A stretch of 64,000 nucleotides of DNA from Phyto melanocephala (lineage: Eukaryota > Arthropoda > Insecta > Diptera > Rhinophoridae). The DNA lies in NCBI GenBank assembly GCA_941918925.1, contig OW799233.1, forward strand, positions 123,211,833 through 123,275,832, in the 5' to 3' direction. Numbering within the stretch: position 1 is the stretch's first letter; every line of letters starts with the position of its first letter. The position numbers were made by a program, and so were the translations under genes. Below the pieces are notes generated by a model. It was given only the letters and a program-made list of their open reading frames with translations, made no database searches and was not told where the DNA came from. Positions 33,764-44,905 of this stretch are shown here, piece after piece.

Positions 33764-33891
33764 TAAGCTTAAGGTCCTTTCAATAATAAAAAATTTAAAA
33801 ATAAAATATCGTTTTGTTTTTTTTAAATATTGATCAAATAATATAAAATAAAATAAAAAGATTTTTTATTATTGAAAGGACCTTAAGCTTA
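33764..33891. repeat. 128-bp foldback MITE with perfect 31-bp arms
   Basis: TAAGCTTAAGGTCCTTTCAA and the 11 bases that follow (33764-33794) are perfectly inverted at 33861-33891. The 66-bp spacer is nearly pure A+T. TTAA strings lie at both ends of the GGTCC...GGACC core, so a TTAA-type target is possible. Perfect arms imply recent origin or gene conversion. Confidence 0.75.
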
Positions 33892-34399
33892 TTATTATAA
33901 AAGGTCAAAGAAACTAATAATTATTAATTGAAACATATAAATTTTAAATAAGTTTTAAAATAAGTTTTGATTTCAAATTGTTCTTAATTCTCAATCAAAC
34001 TTTCGTGTTTGCTGGGATGTTGTTATGTTGTATGACGTTTTTATTTAACTATAAATTAAGCATAATCATTTTGGTTAATGGGAATTAAATTAAGAAAACA
34101 TACATACAACTCACTGCACAATAATTAAAACAGCTTAATTTTGCTTTATTTATTTTAATAACGTGAAGGGCCACCTGTATTCTATCAGACTTATTGTTAT
34201 TTGTTGAGATGTTAATGCATTAAGCAGTGTTTATTTGGATAAAAAAAAATTTCTCATATTATTTTCTGAGTAAATTCGGTTGGAAGCTTTGAATTAATTG
34301 TACTAACGGCTTTAAATGATAAACGAAGAAAGAATGGCTTTTAAAACATAATTTTCAATTTGAAATTTTAAAATGTTTTTAAAGATTTGTAAAAATTAA

Positions 34400-34516
34400 C
34401 TGCCGTATTCACAAAAAATATTTTAGGTTTATTGAATGCTTATTTGACAAATTTCTATGCAACATCTGTCAAATAAGCTTTTAATAAACCTAAAATATAT
34501 TTTATGAATACGGGCG
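34400..34516. mobile_element. 117-bp PIF/Harbinger-like MITE, copy 1
   Basis: Foldback element with arms CTGCCGTATTCACAAAAAAT... and the complement of CGCCCGTATTCATAAAATAT.... The arms continue through TTTTAGGTTTATT and TTATTTGACA. TAA flanks both sides (34397-34399 and 34517-34519). Length equals that of the copy at 63651-63767. Confidence 0.83.
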
Positions 34517-34519
34517 TAA

Positions 34520-35320
34520 ATCTTTAAAAACAAAAATATTCAGTGACTGTTTAAAGCATTTAGACCATCAAGATTCAATATCCCACTAAAAACCTTTAGT
34601 AACAAAAAGCGCTTCTTGAATCACTTACTTAGTGCTTACTTGCGCAGAAAGCTTCTAGAAGACAATGTTTTTTTATATGCGATGTCCTACTCTGTAGGTC
34701 TCTTTTTCTTTTTATAATAAGCGTTAATTTTATCTCCACCAGGAACTGCTTAATCATGTCTACACCTTACGCACTGCTAAAAAAGGTAACAGCAAGTAAA
34801 GGAGAAATACAAACAAAATTAAATTAGTCTCTCTTTTTTAACTGCTGAAATAAGAAGCAGTACAGAAGACATACTTTGTTTTGCTTTTGTATGCAAACAA
34901 TATAAGCATTTCCATTGATGCAATAAGGTAAGAAAATAAAGTCTGCACTGCTTAATAAATTCGAAAAACTTTTTGTGGGATGATAATTTATTATATAAAC
35001 AGTCCAAAATCCATTTTGTTTGACTGGCCTTATTTCTATGTGTGAAGTTAAATTCGCATTTAGCTAGCAGAGACAAAAACCACATTTCGTAACAGAGCTC
35101 ATTTTACAGCTAACTGAGCAATGTTAGACATTTAACAGTGCTAACACTTCATATATAGTAAATCATTAAGATCTATATTTGATCTATGGACCTAAGTAAT
35201 AAAAATCAAACTATTTAGGAATGATAGCTTAATGAGTCCTTAACGACACTGAATAAGTTTCATTTTTAAAATAAATGTGGCATTTTAGAAAACTGAGTTT
35301 TAAATTTATGGAAAGTTCAG
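34520..35320. other. Spacer, nothing recognised
   Basis: No sense frame or paired repeats. The minus-strand frame at 34819-35085 shows no domain. Confidence 0.4.
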
Positions 35321-35323
35321 TGG

Positions 35324-35565
35324 AAAAAATGGCCATTATTGGAATGCTACACATATGACGCTATATAGGTATGGTGGCCCAAGTCGTACTTAATTACACT
35401 GCATTAGTGTCATGTTTGAAATAATTTTAGAAAATTGAATTTAAAAAAAAAATTTAATTTTAAGATGAATTCTTGATAAGAAATGGCCATTTTTGAAATG
35501 CTACACATATGACGCTATTATTTTTTTTTAAATAAATTTTTTAAAATTCTAAAATTATTTCATGC
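35324..35565. repeat. Direct repeats of about 38 bp and a flanking inverted pair
   Basis: The block AAATGGCCATT-TTGRAATG then CTACACATATGACGCTAT occurs at 35325-35362 and again at 35480-35517. Around the second copy, GAAATAATTTTAGAA (35418) is inverted as TTCTAAAATTATTTC (35547). This resembles a decayed terminal-repeat element. Confidence 0.5.
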
Positions 35566-35689
35566 ATCGGTACACTAGATATAAGTTCTGACAAGTTTGT
35601 GAAAAGTGGCCATTTGAGCATTTGTAAGCAATTTATTAGAAAATAAAAAAAAAATGTGTGCCTCTGCACATTCTAAGCTGTGGTTTTGC

Positions 35690-35870
35690 TTAAAAAAAAG
35701 TCGAGAGATACGTAAGATCTTTTTTAACATCCAGACACGAAAATCCGCTTGTTTATTGGTACGACTTAAAGAAGATGGTAAAGAAGTACTTGAGTTTTTA
35801 AATAAGTTCTGCCGCAACTGAGAGAATATTTTCAGCTGCCAGTCTCGAATAATACACATTTTTTTGAAAA
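35690..35870 (+). pseudogene. Possible hAT transposase C-terminal fossil
   Basis: Near 35805-35852 the plus strand reads SAATERIFSAASLE, close to the conserved P(S)xxxSERxFSxAG motif of hAT dimerisation domains. Just upstream, 'DGKEVLEFLNKF' appears in a neighbouring frame. It is short and broken, without ends. The minus-strand frame over the same bases is a shadow. Confidence 0.45.
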
Positions 35871-35879
35871 AAAAAACTA

Positions 35880-36420
35880 CTAAGTATTTATTTGTTCACA
35901 AATTCAGATTTTCTATATATGTATGTATATGTAAGTGACCTCAAAAGTTTCTCCCACATTAAAGCCTCAACAAAAAAACAAAATTAAGTACAGTGTGGAA
36001 ATAGTAATAGACTTGTATGTAGATAGTAAAATGTTGTTGTTTACATATAAAAACAATCCTTTTATTGTAAATAAGTTTAATGAATTTTCTATAAAACTTT
36101 TAGTTATACAAATAAATTCAACCGTATGCTCAAAAGGCGATAAGAGCTGGTTTTCCTTATCAATTACAAAATACACTATTTTTTTTTTGCTTCCATGTTC
36201 TCTCATTCAGCAATAACTGATAACATTCCAGAAGCTTCACCTGTCAAACCCTTTACTAATAATTTTACTTCAAATAATTATACATTTTTTAAATATTAAA
36301 AAAATCGCTGATTTTAAGAATTAATTTTTTTAAATACTTCAACACCATTTCTAAAAGGATAAAGTTTAGATGTTGTTACTCCTTGGATTTTTGCTACTTG
36401 AAGTTAAATCAATATTAACT
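35880..36420. other. Spacer, nothing recognised
   Basis: AT-rich, with open frames on both strands at 35935-36216 that look like chance. Confidence 0.4.
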
Positions 36421-36424
36421 AAAA

Positions 36425-37150
36425 TGAACGTCAGCAGCAGCACCGTGTGCCACAATCTGACGGTGGTCTAACGACTGGGTTGTATTTTTGACGCCCAACC
36501 ACAGACCCTGTAATTAAGTTGCGCTACTTAATATTTCATAGGTGGCAATCTTACCTACATTAATTTTTGCTTAATGTAAATGCACCTTGCTAAGGATCTC
36601 GGGTTATCTATTCCTTATTTCATGTTTTTCGATACGAGGCTATATAATTAATCAGCGACAGAATCGGATGTTAAGTCCAAATGAAGCTGAACAATTACAC
36701 AAAGTAAATACATCTGTTAAAAGGCAACAGCACTTCAAGATATATTTGGTTACTAAAAGTCCGCAGGTCCGCCACATCTGCAAGTACCAGTCATTAAATC
36801 ATCTTTGTTGAGGCGGCAAAAGCACCACATAAACATTTGTGGTTGCCCGAAGTTTGGCCAAGGTCAACCATCAGCCATTAAACAACCAATTTGTTATCTC
36901 GCTTGGGAGTAACAACCACCCCCAAGTTATCTCCGAGAAATCTCACCAATAACCAGTCAAGAACAATTTTAAGGGCCTTACTGATTCCAGTGGTATCAGA
37001 AAAGTCTATAATCAGCTTCGAGCATGTACTCTGACCACAGGTTTACATCATCCAATTAATAGCTCTAAGAAACCAGAGGTGTTAGTCCCACCTCTCTACC
37101 CCGTACTAATAATACACCTTGGCCTTAGGCTAGTCAAGGAGATACATATG
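36425..37150. repeat. GC-richer block, probably a dead retroelement
   Basis: The block is clearly richer in G+C than its surroundings and starts and ends abruptly. It includes 'cagcagcagcaccgtgtgcc' at 36433, and a minus-strand stretch near 36905-36975 reads 'GDNLGVVVTPKRDNKLVV', which could be former protein. Stops are frequent on both strands. No family can be named. Confidence 0.35.
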
Positions 37151-38290
37151 TCCCCGGGGATATAACTACAATCAAGAATAGTAACATTAACATTTTATTT
37201 TAGAGGCGGGAAAAGTTTCCTAGATTTGGTATTTTTTTTACAGCATGTTAACATCTATGGTGTAGGGTTCACCAACTTTGTAGAAAATGTTATGGGAAAT
37301 ATTTTTTAAAACATATTAACCCTCTAACTCGTCCTTATTACTGCATTTTGTGGCTTTATTCTAACAAATCATAAAAAACACCCCCGAAATGGGGAAAATG
37401 TGGAGATGAAATATTCTACAAAGATGTTGGCCATAGAAATTTACTATATATGTCAAAACAAACCAGAACCCAAAACTTAACACAAACACCAAAAACCAAT
37501 CAAATTCAATGCTGCCCATTAAGGGTTAATTAAGTTATTATTTAGAGTTAGTATTAGAAATTTTTCCAAACACTGATATTTTTGGGTTGAACAAAAATAG
37601 CTTTTAATGACATGTATTCAAAACGTATCACTTTCTTTTTCGTTCTTGGCTACTCCACATTATTATCGAACAAGGGCCAACACAAAATGTTCTTGCATTT
37701 TTATCGTTTTTCTGCAGAAAGACATACCTGATGAAAATGTTCACAATGTTCATCAGATTCCTTTGATATGTGAGTTGGAGAAGTTGATTTTTGTTGGCAT
37801 GTGGACTCCTTATTTTTCGAACTCTTCTACCATGGCGTTCGTGGCAAAAACATTTGATTTAATGTCTTTATTGCTTTTCCACGCAGTCAGTTCATTTGGA
37901 GAGAGAATAAGATCGAGTTCAGAATTTTAGTTCGGTTTTCGTATATCATGCCCAACATAAACACCAGTTGGGTTAAAGACAAAAACACCTTTTTTATAAT
38001 GCAACCAAAATTTGTTTACTACAAGCTGTATTATACCACTGTCCAAAACGACCCAGTTTCTTAAAAATTGGTTAACACAGTAGTGGCTCTTTCTTTTTTT
38101 TTAATTTTACTAGGGGTCTCAGCATAACTTTCCAAATTTGTTTAAGACATTTTTACAACTATAACGTGTTGATCTTTTAATAATCACAATAAACATAGTT
38201 GACAGCTGCAAATTTTAGAGTTGCAGATGTGCAACACTCTTAATCATATTTGAGTGTTAATTGGTTCAGCATTATAGCAGTTATAAGCGA
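37151..38290. other. Spacer with an unassigned 107-codon frame
   Basis: The plus-strand frame 37607-37930 is moderately complex in composition but has no recognisable domain and no gene context. It may be antisense to an old mobile element. No other feature was seen. Confidence 0.35.
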
Positions 38291-38305
38291 TTTAAATTGC
38301 TACTA

Positions 38306-38530
38306 GAGTAACCCTGTGGACTAGTCAGTAAAAGGACAAGTCAGTTGTTTGGGGGTTGCGGGTTCGATTCCCGCCGGAGACTCTGGAATTGTCTGCTTCT
38401 CTTTCTCTTCTATCCTAAATATTTCTATTCTTATTCTTTTCTTCTCTCTATTAAGGCAATGGACCGTAATGGTCTCCGAGTGAAGGTGTGAGGGTAACTT
38501 TGCACCTACCTACCTACCTACCTGCCTACC
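38306..38530 (+). mobile_element. tRNA-derived SINE with ACCT tail
   Basis: A perfect 13-bp duplication TAAATTGCTACTA (38293-38305 and 38531-38543) encloses 225 bp. The 5' part is tRNA-like: an A-box-like TGGACTAGTCAGTAAAAGG at 38317-38335 and a perfect B box GGTTCGATTCC at 38361-38371. The GC-matched stem around it has decayed. The body has 'aaggcaatggaccgtaatggt', and the tail is an ACCT tetranucleotide repeat (38501-38530). It would be transcribed by RNA polymerase III and mobilised by a LINE in trans. Confidence 0.88.
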
Positions 38531-38544
38531 TAAATTGCTACTAA

Positions 38545-40020
38545 GACAAGCGTGAACCATATGTCTGTAGCAAAACAAAAAGTAAACAACGTAATATTGT
38601 TGATACAAATTCTTTTTGCAAATTTATTGAAAAAAAAAAAAAAAAAACACCAACAGAGAGTGTAACGGCATAACTTCTGTTGTAAATTGGGTGTTCACAG
38701 TTTATTAGATAAATTTTTATATTGGCGATTTTTTCCTGATCCAGCTTTTTTGGGAATTGCGTGGACCAGGAAAGTTTTGCGGGTTTATCTAGTTTTTATG
38801 AAATCCGTACATTAGCAAACAACAATTTCTGTAATTTTCTAATTTCGCTTAACCGAATTTGAGTTAAATCTTTTTTGTTAACAATTAATTTAAATAGCGA
38901 ATTAAAAATTTAAAACTTTTAATTTTTTCTTTTTTTGTAAAAATAAGTTTGATTATTATTTGTATTGGCAAACGGTGTATTAATAATGCTAATGAATATT
39001 TCAAGCCCTCGTGTTTGGTGAATTTTAAATTCTTATTAAAATTCACCTTTTGACCGGAAGTTTTTTTATATATTTAATTTTTTTATCTGCTAGCTATTAA
39101 TGAATATTTTTTTTTATTATTTTTAACAACTTTTTTATGATTTACATTTCATGAGACAATTAAATATTTGTAATTATTAAATAACAACATTTCGTAGAAG
39201 TAATATAATAGACAATTACTATTAATATATATTTTGTTCATTATTTTTTGCTTTGTACTCTTAACAGCAATTTACACCTAATAAACGTCAAGTCGATGTT
39301 AAAAATCACCCCACTTGAGACGTAAATGTTTCAATTAATTACACGAGATTTTTTGCTTAGAAAATGCAATAAAAAATATGTTTTATTGTCATGTGGTATA
39401 CAAATAATAATAAATTGAATGTTAATATAAATGTTGTAAAAAGTTAATACATACAAATTTTTAAATTGCCAACTCATTGTTAGGTTAACAAATGTTGCTG
39501 CATCCATAAATCAAATACAACTAGATGCAAAATAAAAGAACTATTCGTTCATATGTACATACAAACATAAATATATTGGGGTAAAGGTCACATTGTGGTG
39601 TGCAAACAATTCTATGAATTAAACCACAAACCAAAAGTTGTAAAAAAATAAAGTTTAAAAAAAAAGAGGTTTTGAAAATTTCTTTGAAAAAATTTCATCA
39701 GTTTATAATTATTAACTTGTAAAATATTTTATGTTTCTACAGTCGAATTCGGATAACTAAAAAAAATCATTAAATTGGAAAGTTACTAATTTACAGCTGA
39801 TGAATTGCAACGCTGCGCCAGCGAATTTTAATCGTATTATGTACAACCAATAAAAGTATGTTTCAATTTATAAAAATAATTCTGCGAGCTTATAATGTTA
39901 GAATTCTTATAAAAATCGTTATACTAAAACCGCAGAAAACTCGAACGGTCGAGTAAAATTACGATAGCGGAATTTGTGCCCTAAATTTAAACCAAGCATA
40001 TAAGTATTTGCCTTCTAAAG
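38545..40020. other. AT-rich spacer with a decayed foldback at its end
   Basis: At about 39900-39982 the sequence (ATTCTTATAAAAATCG..., GAACGGTCGAGTAAAATTACG, GGAATTTGTGCCC) aligns loosely with the right half of the foldback at 44772. This suggests an older copy of that MITE. The remainder is AT-rich without genes. Confidence 0.4.
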
Positions 40021-40029
40021 GCTCTGGCG

Positions 40030-41890
40030 ATACTAACCCGTAAAATTTGACAGTAGTGCGAGACATTGACATGGGAAAAAACGCCTATCTTCAATCCAAA
40101 TTTCCTAAGGCACTGCCGCAAGGTATTTCTTTACAGGACGGGGATGGTAGAAACCTGAACTATCCCAATCCGATTTATCTACAAATCTCCTCAGAACCAA
40201 TTAACGTGATGACACAAACTACTTTAGTTATCTAAGAATTACAACATAATACTTACTTCATTTGTCGGCGTAATATTACACTTTACTACCTCTTCTAAAT
40301 TCGCCCTTTCACTTCGGAATCTCGGACATATAAAGAAGACATGTCGTGCATCGTCCTCATAGAAACTATTCGGATTAACGGATCCAAGTTGTGTTTAAAG
40401 CAACCATGTCCACTTAACTTCTGTGTTAAATATAGATTTAGATCTTCATGACTATCCTGTTGATCCAGTCTTTAGTATTACTATTAACCTACCCTTGACC
40501 GATTTTGATAATTGGTACCAGTAATACATACTCATATTTTTCGCCATCCCGCCAATGTTTAAGTTATCCATGAGGCTAAAGGTCAATTGGAATTAGACCA
40601 GAAATAACAAAAGCTGTTTTATCCTAAACATTGCAAAATGCAGGACACACGTATGGCAACAAACACAGAACTAATAAGTTTTACATATACTGAAAACCTC
40701 AAAGAATCTGACTATACGGAGAATGAATACAGGAGTGTACTATCCCGAATAGCAGTTCCCTTTGTAGATATTTTGAGCCCCTTGTGTTCGGCTTTGAATT
40801 TATATACTTAAACGACTGTCAATCATAATACAAACAAATTTCAGGTAAAACTTTGTGTCTATGCAACAAGCTTAAGCTTAAACGTTTTCCTAGGTTTACG
40901 ACTACTGAGTAGTACCGCTTCAGTCTAATGATCGGCCAAAGTGAGTTTCGCAGAGAAGAGGCATGATCTTAAATTTTGCATAGTGTTAGGCGTTGATACA
41001 CGCAAAGAAAACCCATGGTTACGACATGATCACGACGGTCATATTATTTTTTCTAAAACAATATTTGGTTGTCGAAACAAGTAATAGTTATTTTTGTTTC
41101 ATTTCATCATATATTTTGTCACGATAATCAAGCATTTGCTTGAATTGTATCATTTAATGTTTACTTTTCGTAAAAATTTCAAAATGGTTATCTTTAAAAA
41201 ATAGTATGATTTAAAAAAAATTAATTTGACAAAAATAACATTATATTCAAAATCATTAAAAACTACAAACAATCATTAAATAATAGGTGAGACAACAGTA
41301 TGATTACAAAATAATCAAGCTATGATTTTTTTTTAATAATAATTTGATTTAAATTGTTCTTCTTCTTGCTGAATAAATTTTTATTATTTTAAAAGTTTGA
41401 GATGTCAAAAAAAGGAAAAAAAATTTTGAAAAATTAAAGAAAATTTAAAAATAAACGAGAAAATGTAAAAAAATATTGGTAAAAAATTGCAGTTAAATTG
41501 GTAAGTACAAGCAATATGAGTAGGTTACAGCAAAAGACAGTAATTTGCCGTAAAAAAGCAAAGATTGTCGATTTCATTTGTAGTCATATATATGATTATT
41601 GAATGATGCTTAAATTAAACATAATAATGATAACTGGCAACCATTATTATTTTAAACATAATCATACAATTCAATTATAGTATGTTGCTCTTCGATTATG
41701 GTTACCACAACCATATTTTTTCTTTGCGTGTAGCAGTTTCTGCTTCTTGTAACTCTTTTATTACACATACTAACGCTGTGTCGTCTGCAAAACCAACGAC
41801 AGAAACCCATTCGTACAACTTTAAACCTCATTGAATATTAAGCACTACAACTACGCAATACTCCTTTGCACCATTTTCCGCATATCTCCT
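40030..41890 (-). pseudogene. LINE ORF2 fossil (reverse transcriptase to zinc knuckle), split by a MITE
   Basis: On the minus strand, 41740-41830 reads LYEWVSVVGFADDTALVCVI, the reverse-transcriptase catalytic block with FADD as the active-site motif. After the MITE at 40999-41730 the sequence continues through decayed thumb/RNase H territory. At 40285-40440 it reaches LTQKLSGHGCFKHNLDP and, in a shifted frame, EDDARHVFFICPRFRSERAN, the C-terminal CCHC region. Many stops and frameshifts are present. It is the same general R1/LOA/jockey type as the fossil at 7695. Confidence 0.8.
40999..41730. mobile_element. TA-target MITE with CACGCAAAG ends, copy A (732 bp)
   Basis: The ends CACGCAAAGAAA and the complement of TTTCTTTGCGTG (41719-41730) are flanked by TA (40997-40998 and 41731-41732). 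Subterminal CATGGTTACGACATGATCAC and CAACCATATTTTTTCTTTG stretches are shared with copy B at 54602. The interior is longer by about 160 bp than in copy B. The TA duplication suggests a Tc1/mariner-type parent. No frame is present. Confidence 0.85.
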
Positions 41891-42878
41891 TCAATTGGTT
41901 ATATTGGTGGATTTTAGATCTCCAACAGCTTCGATGCAAGAATGTATATATGTATATTTATGTGTATCTCGTTTATTGTAAATGACATATTTATTTTATT
42001 TCATCGTTTCATCAAACAATCTAAAAAGTGGAAGTTGGTTTAACCGATTTTTTTTTATTTATACGAAGATCTGTTTTTTTTTTCTTAGCCGTATTCGACT
42101 GTATGTTGTTTAACTTTTTTAACACTTGGATTGTTTAATAATCATGTTTTATTATTGTTTTCTTTTTTAATTTAAATATTAACAATATATGATTATTTCT
42201 GTAAAAATAATAATAAATTATCTTATAATTGGTTTAAATATAATTAAATATATTTTTACAGATTTCAAAGATAATTAAAATTAAAAAAAATATTGAAGTT
42301 ATAATTGGCATTGTCTTCAGCCAATTTTAGATAAATTCATTCAGCAGATATTTCAGTCAAATAGTGAAGGGAATTATAATAATTTTTAACACTTAAATTT
42401 AATAAGTGTAAGGTGATTTCATTTTATTCATTTCAATATAAATATTCATATTTTCTATTAAACTGCTTTTAGTTCTCTATAGAACATTCATAATACGTAT
42501 TGAGAATAAAATGAATAATATATATAATCTTTTTGGATTCTCATTAACGCTATACATCTGTTTTTAAATCCAGTGATAAATAAGTAGTTTGCGGCTACAT
42601 TTAATTTTCAAAGAACATGAGTTGAATATACTTAATGATAAATTCTGTGGACTTTAGAAAAAAAAATATATTTTTTTTAATTTTCAAATACTTTCAGAGA
42701 GCGGAAAAGCAAACAACAAATAATTTAAAGAATAAAGTAGAATTTTTTTCAATTTTATAGTTCTTATCTAATAGTTCAAAGCAGGACGCCGATAAGTATA
42801 GGCGGATTAAAATAAGGATGTGGACTTTTGAAATATATATTTATATGCAATTTTGGTGGGATAACTTGAGAATAAAAG
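41891..42878. other. AT-rich spacer, nothing recognised
   Basis: No sense frame, paired repeat or motif was supported. Confidence 0.4.
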
Positions 42879-43665
42879 AAGTAAGAGTGCTATATTCGGC
42901 CATGCCGAATCTAATATACCCTTCACAACGTTTAGTCACGCAATAACAGTAGTTTGTATCACCATTCATCTCATATGAAATACGTACATTCATATAAAAA
43001 ACATACATATATAAAAACATCCCATTGTAAAATTAAAAATTAACGTATATATGTTAAAAAAAATAAAAAAAAAAAAATATTAAAAAAAATTTAAAAAAAA
43101 AAGTTAAAAAATTTTTAAAAAATAATTAAAATATATATAATAAATATAAAACAAAAAAAAAAAAAAATAAAAAAAAAAAAAAAAAAATTAAAAAAAAAAT
43201 AATAAAAATATAAATAATATTTTAAATAAAAAATAAAATTAAAAAAAAAATATTAAAAAAATTTTTTTGGCTCAGCTGGGATTCGATGCCACGTTTTCTC
43301 TAACTAGTATACACGTTTGTATGTATGTATGTTGTTGTTGTAATGTTGTTTTTGTGAAAAAAAAAATCGAGGTGGTCGTGGGTTTTTGCTCATATCTCAG
43401 TTGTTTATATACCGATGTTTCTGAATTTCAATACCGATCTACTCCCGAATATTTCTGATATTTTAATACCTCACCCGGGTCCGAGCGATGTCGGGGGGCT
43501 TCAAAAAGTTGATTTCAACATACACACTGACAGACGGTCAGACGGACAGATTGACAGGGCTTAATCGACTCCCCTATTCATAAGCTTTCAGAAAATATAT
43601 ACTTTATGAGGAAATCAAAATTGTAGAAATTTCACACGGAATGACAAACCTATATATACCCTTTT
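42879..43665 (-). mobile_element. Mini-me/DINE-1-like element, near full length
   Basis: Read on the minus strand, it begins at 43661 with AAGGGTATATATAGGTTTGT. The TA core comes next, then a GTCY tract (43533-43554 as complement) and the ACATACATACAAACGTG microsatellite zone. A long A/T-only spacer (43060-43265) follows, and the TTCGGCATGGCCGAA hairpin (42896-42910) lies close to the end. It closely matches the plus-oriented copy at 46693. Confidence 0.85.
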
Positions 43666-43720
43666 TATACCCTTCACCTGTGGTGTACAAAACAATGTGG
43701 GCAAAACAATTCTGTAAAGG
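43666..43720 (+). repeat. Orphan 5' end of a mini-me-like element
   Basis: TATACCCTTCACCTGTGGTG at 43667 equals the start of the copy at 49662, but the sequence diverges after about 30 bp. It lies head to head against the previous element. Confidence 0.6.
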
Positions 43721-43799
43721 GCATTACACCACCCAGAAAGATCTAATTACGCCAATGCTTGCCTAGTAAGTAAGCAAGTAATATTGGTCATATACATAA

Positions 43800-44300
43800 A
43801 TACATTAGGGTGGGGCGATAAGTATGGAAGGGAAAAAATCTTAATGGGCGTTTCGCGTTTCTGATACTTAGGATTGTACTGAGGAAAAAAGTCCACTAGA
43901 CCATACGTCTACGGTGAAAATCGAGCTTCCGGATTTTGACTTAAAGTTTTTTCTCAGACTTTATTTTGTTTGGAAAATTTGTAAAGTTCTCTGAACATAT
44001 TACTTTGAAAAAACTTCGTTATCATGGTAAAAAAGTCGAAAATGTAGAAAATTCACCACTTTTTGTCACGTTTTTTTTGATATTTTGGCCTATAACAGCC
44101 AAACTATTGAGATTTTTTATCCAATACTATGACAAAAATTATAGCCAAAACAATAGTAAAGAACTTTCTAGTATATCGCAAAAGTATTGGAACGCTCCTT
44201 CAGGCGGTTTCGGCCTTATGAAAGTGCACATTTTTCTTGAAAATATTGATAAATTACCATTTTCAGTTGTTTAAAGCGCAATATCATAAAATTATTTTTT
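43800..44300 (+). repeat. Unclassified repeat-like block with a 102-codon frame
   Basis: The block begins TAGGGTGGGGCGATAAG, a string typical of some terminal-repeat transposon ends. It includes a frame at 43966-44274 with 'HGKKVENVENSPLF', 'IFWPITAK' and 'KYWNAPSGGFGL'. The protein is unrecognised and may be translation of non-coding repeat. No opposite end was located. Confidence 0.35.
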
Positions 44301-44771
44301 TTCTTATTTAGAATTAATATTTAAAGAAAAATATCAAGTTTTTTTTTAATTATTTGCAAAGATATGTAACTTATGCCTTTTTCTGAAACTGAAAAGGGCG
44401 TAAGTCAGTAAAAAAAAATGGTTTTGGTAATCCTAAAGGAAAGTTTTTTTTTTAATTTCTTTATTAAGTAGTTAAATAAAATAAATTATAAATCGTTTTT
44501 ATTCTGTCTTAAGTTCATTTATCTACAATATTGTTAAGCACCCTAAAACTTTGCCTTTTTATAGTTCCAGTCGAAGGATGGATATATAAAGCATAACAAA
44601 AATGTATTTAGAATATGGGAGATGTAAACATGAATAAAATGTCATTTGATAAGAAAGAAAAAGACAAATTTAAAAATCAATAATAAACTTCCCTAATTCT
44701 GTTTCCATTAAATTGTAACATAGTTTACAAAATTAAAATAAAATTACATCTGAGTATGCAGATAAAGAGTG

Positions 44772-44905
44772 CTGGGGGCAAATTACGGCATTCAAACGTG
44801 ATCGAAATTTGAAATTCTTATAAGATTCTCTATACCTAAAGCACAGCGAGCTCGATCGTTCGAGTAAAATTTCGATTGTGATCGAATGCCGTAATTTGAC
44901 CCCTG
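44772..44905. mobile_element. Foldback MITE of about 134 bp
   Basis: GGGGGCAAATTACGGCATTC (44774-44793) is inverted as GAATGCCGTAATTTGACCCC (44884-44903), with similarity continuing about 17 bp further in. The right end CCCCTG would suit a hAT-type CAGGGG terminus, but the flanking 8-mers do not match. A diverged relative lies near 39900. Confidence 0.72.

Noticed and set aside
37607..37930. A host gene of 107 codons
   Set aside because: No recognisable domain, no leader, no splice context; probably chance or antisense to an old element.
38306..38400. A functional tRNA gene
   Set aside because: The B box is perfect, but the acceptor and anticodon stems do not pair. The segment is flanked by a 13-bp duplication and carries an ACCT tail, so it is a SINE head.
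43060..43265. A functional A/T tract such as an origin
   Set aside because: It is the A/T spacer inside a mini-me-like element and recurs in the copies at 46693 and 62318.
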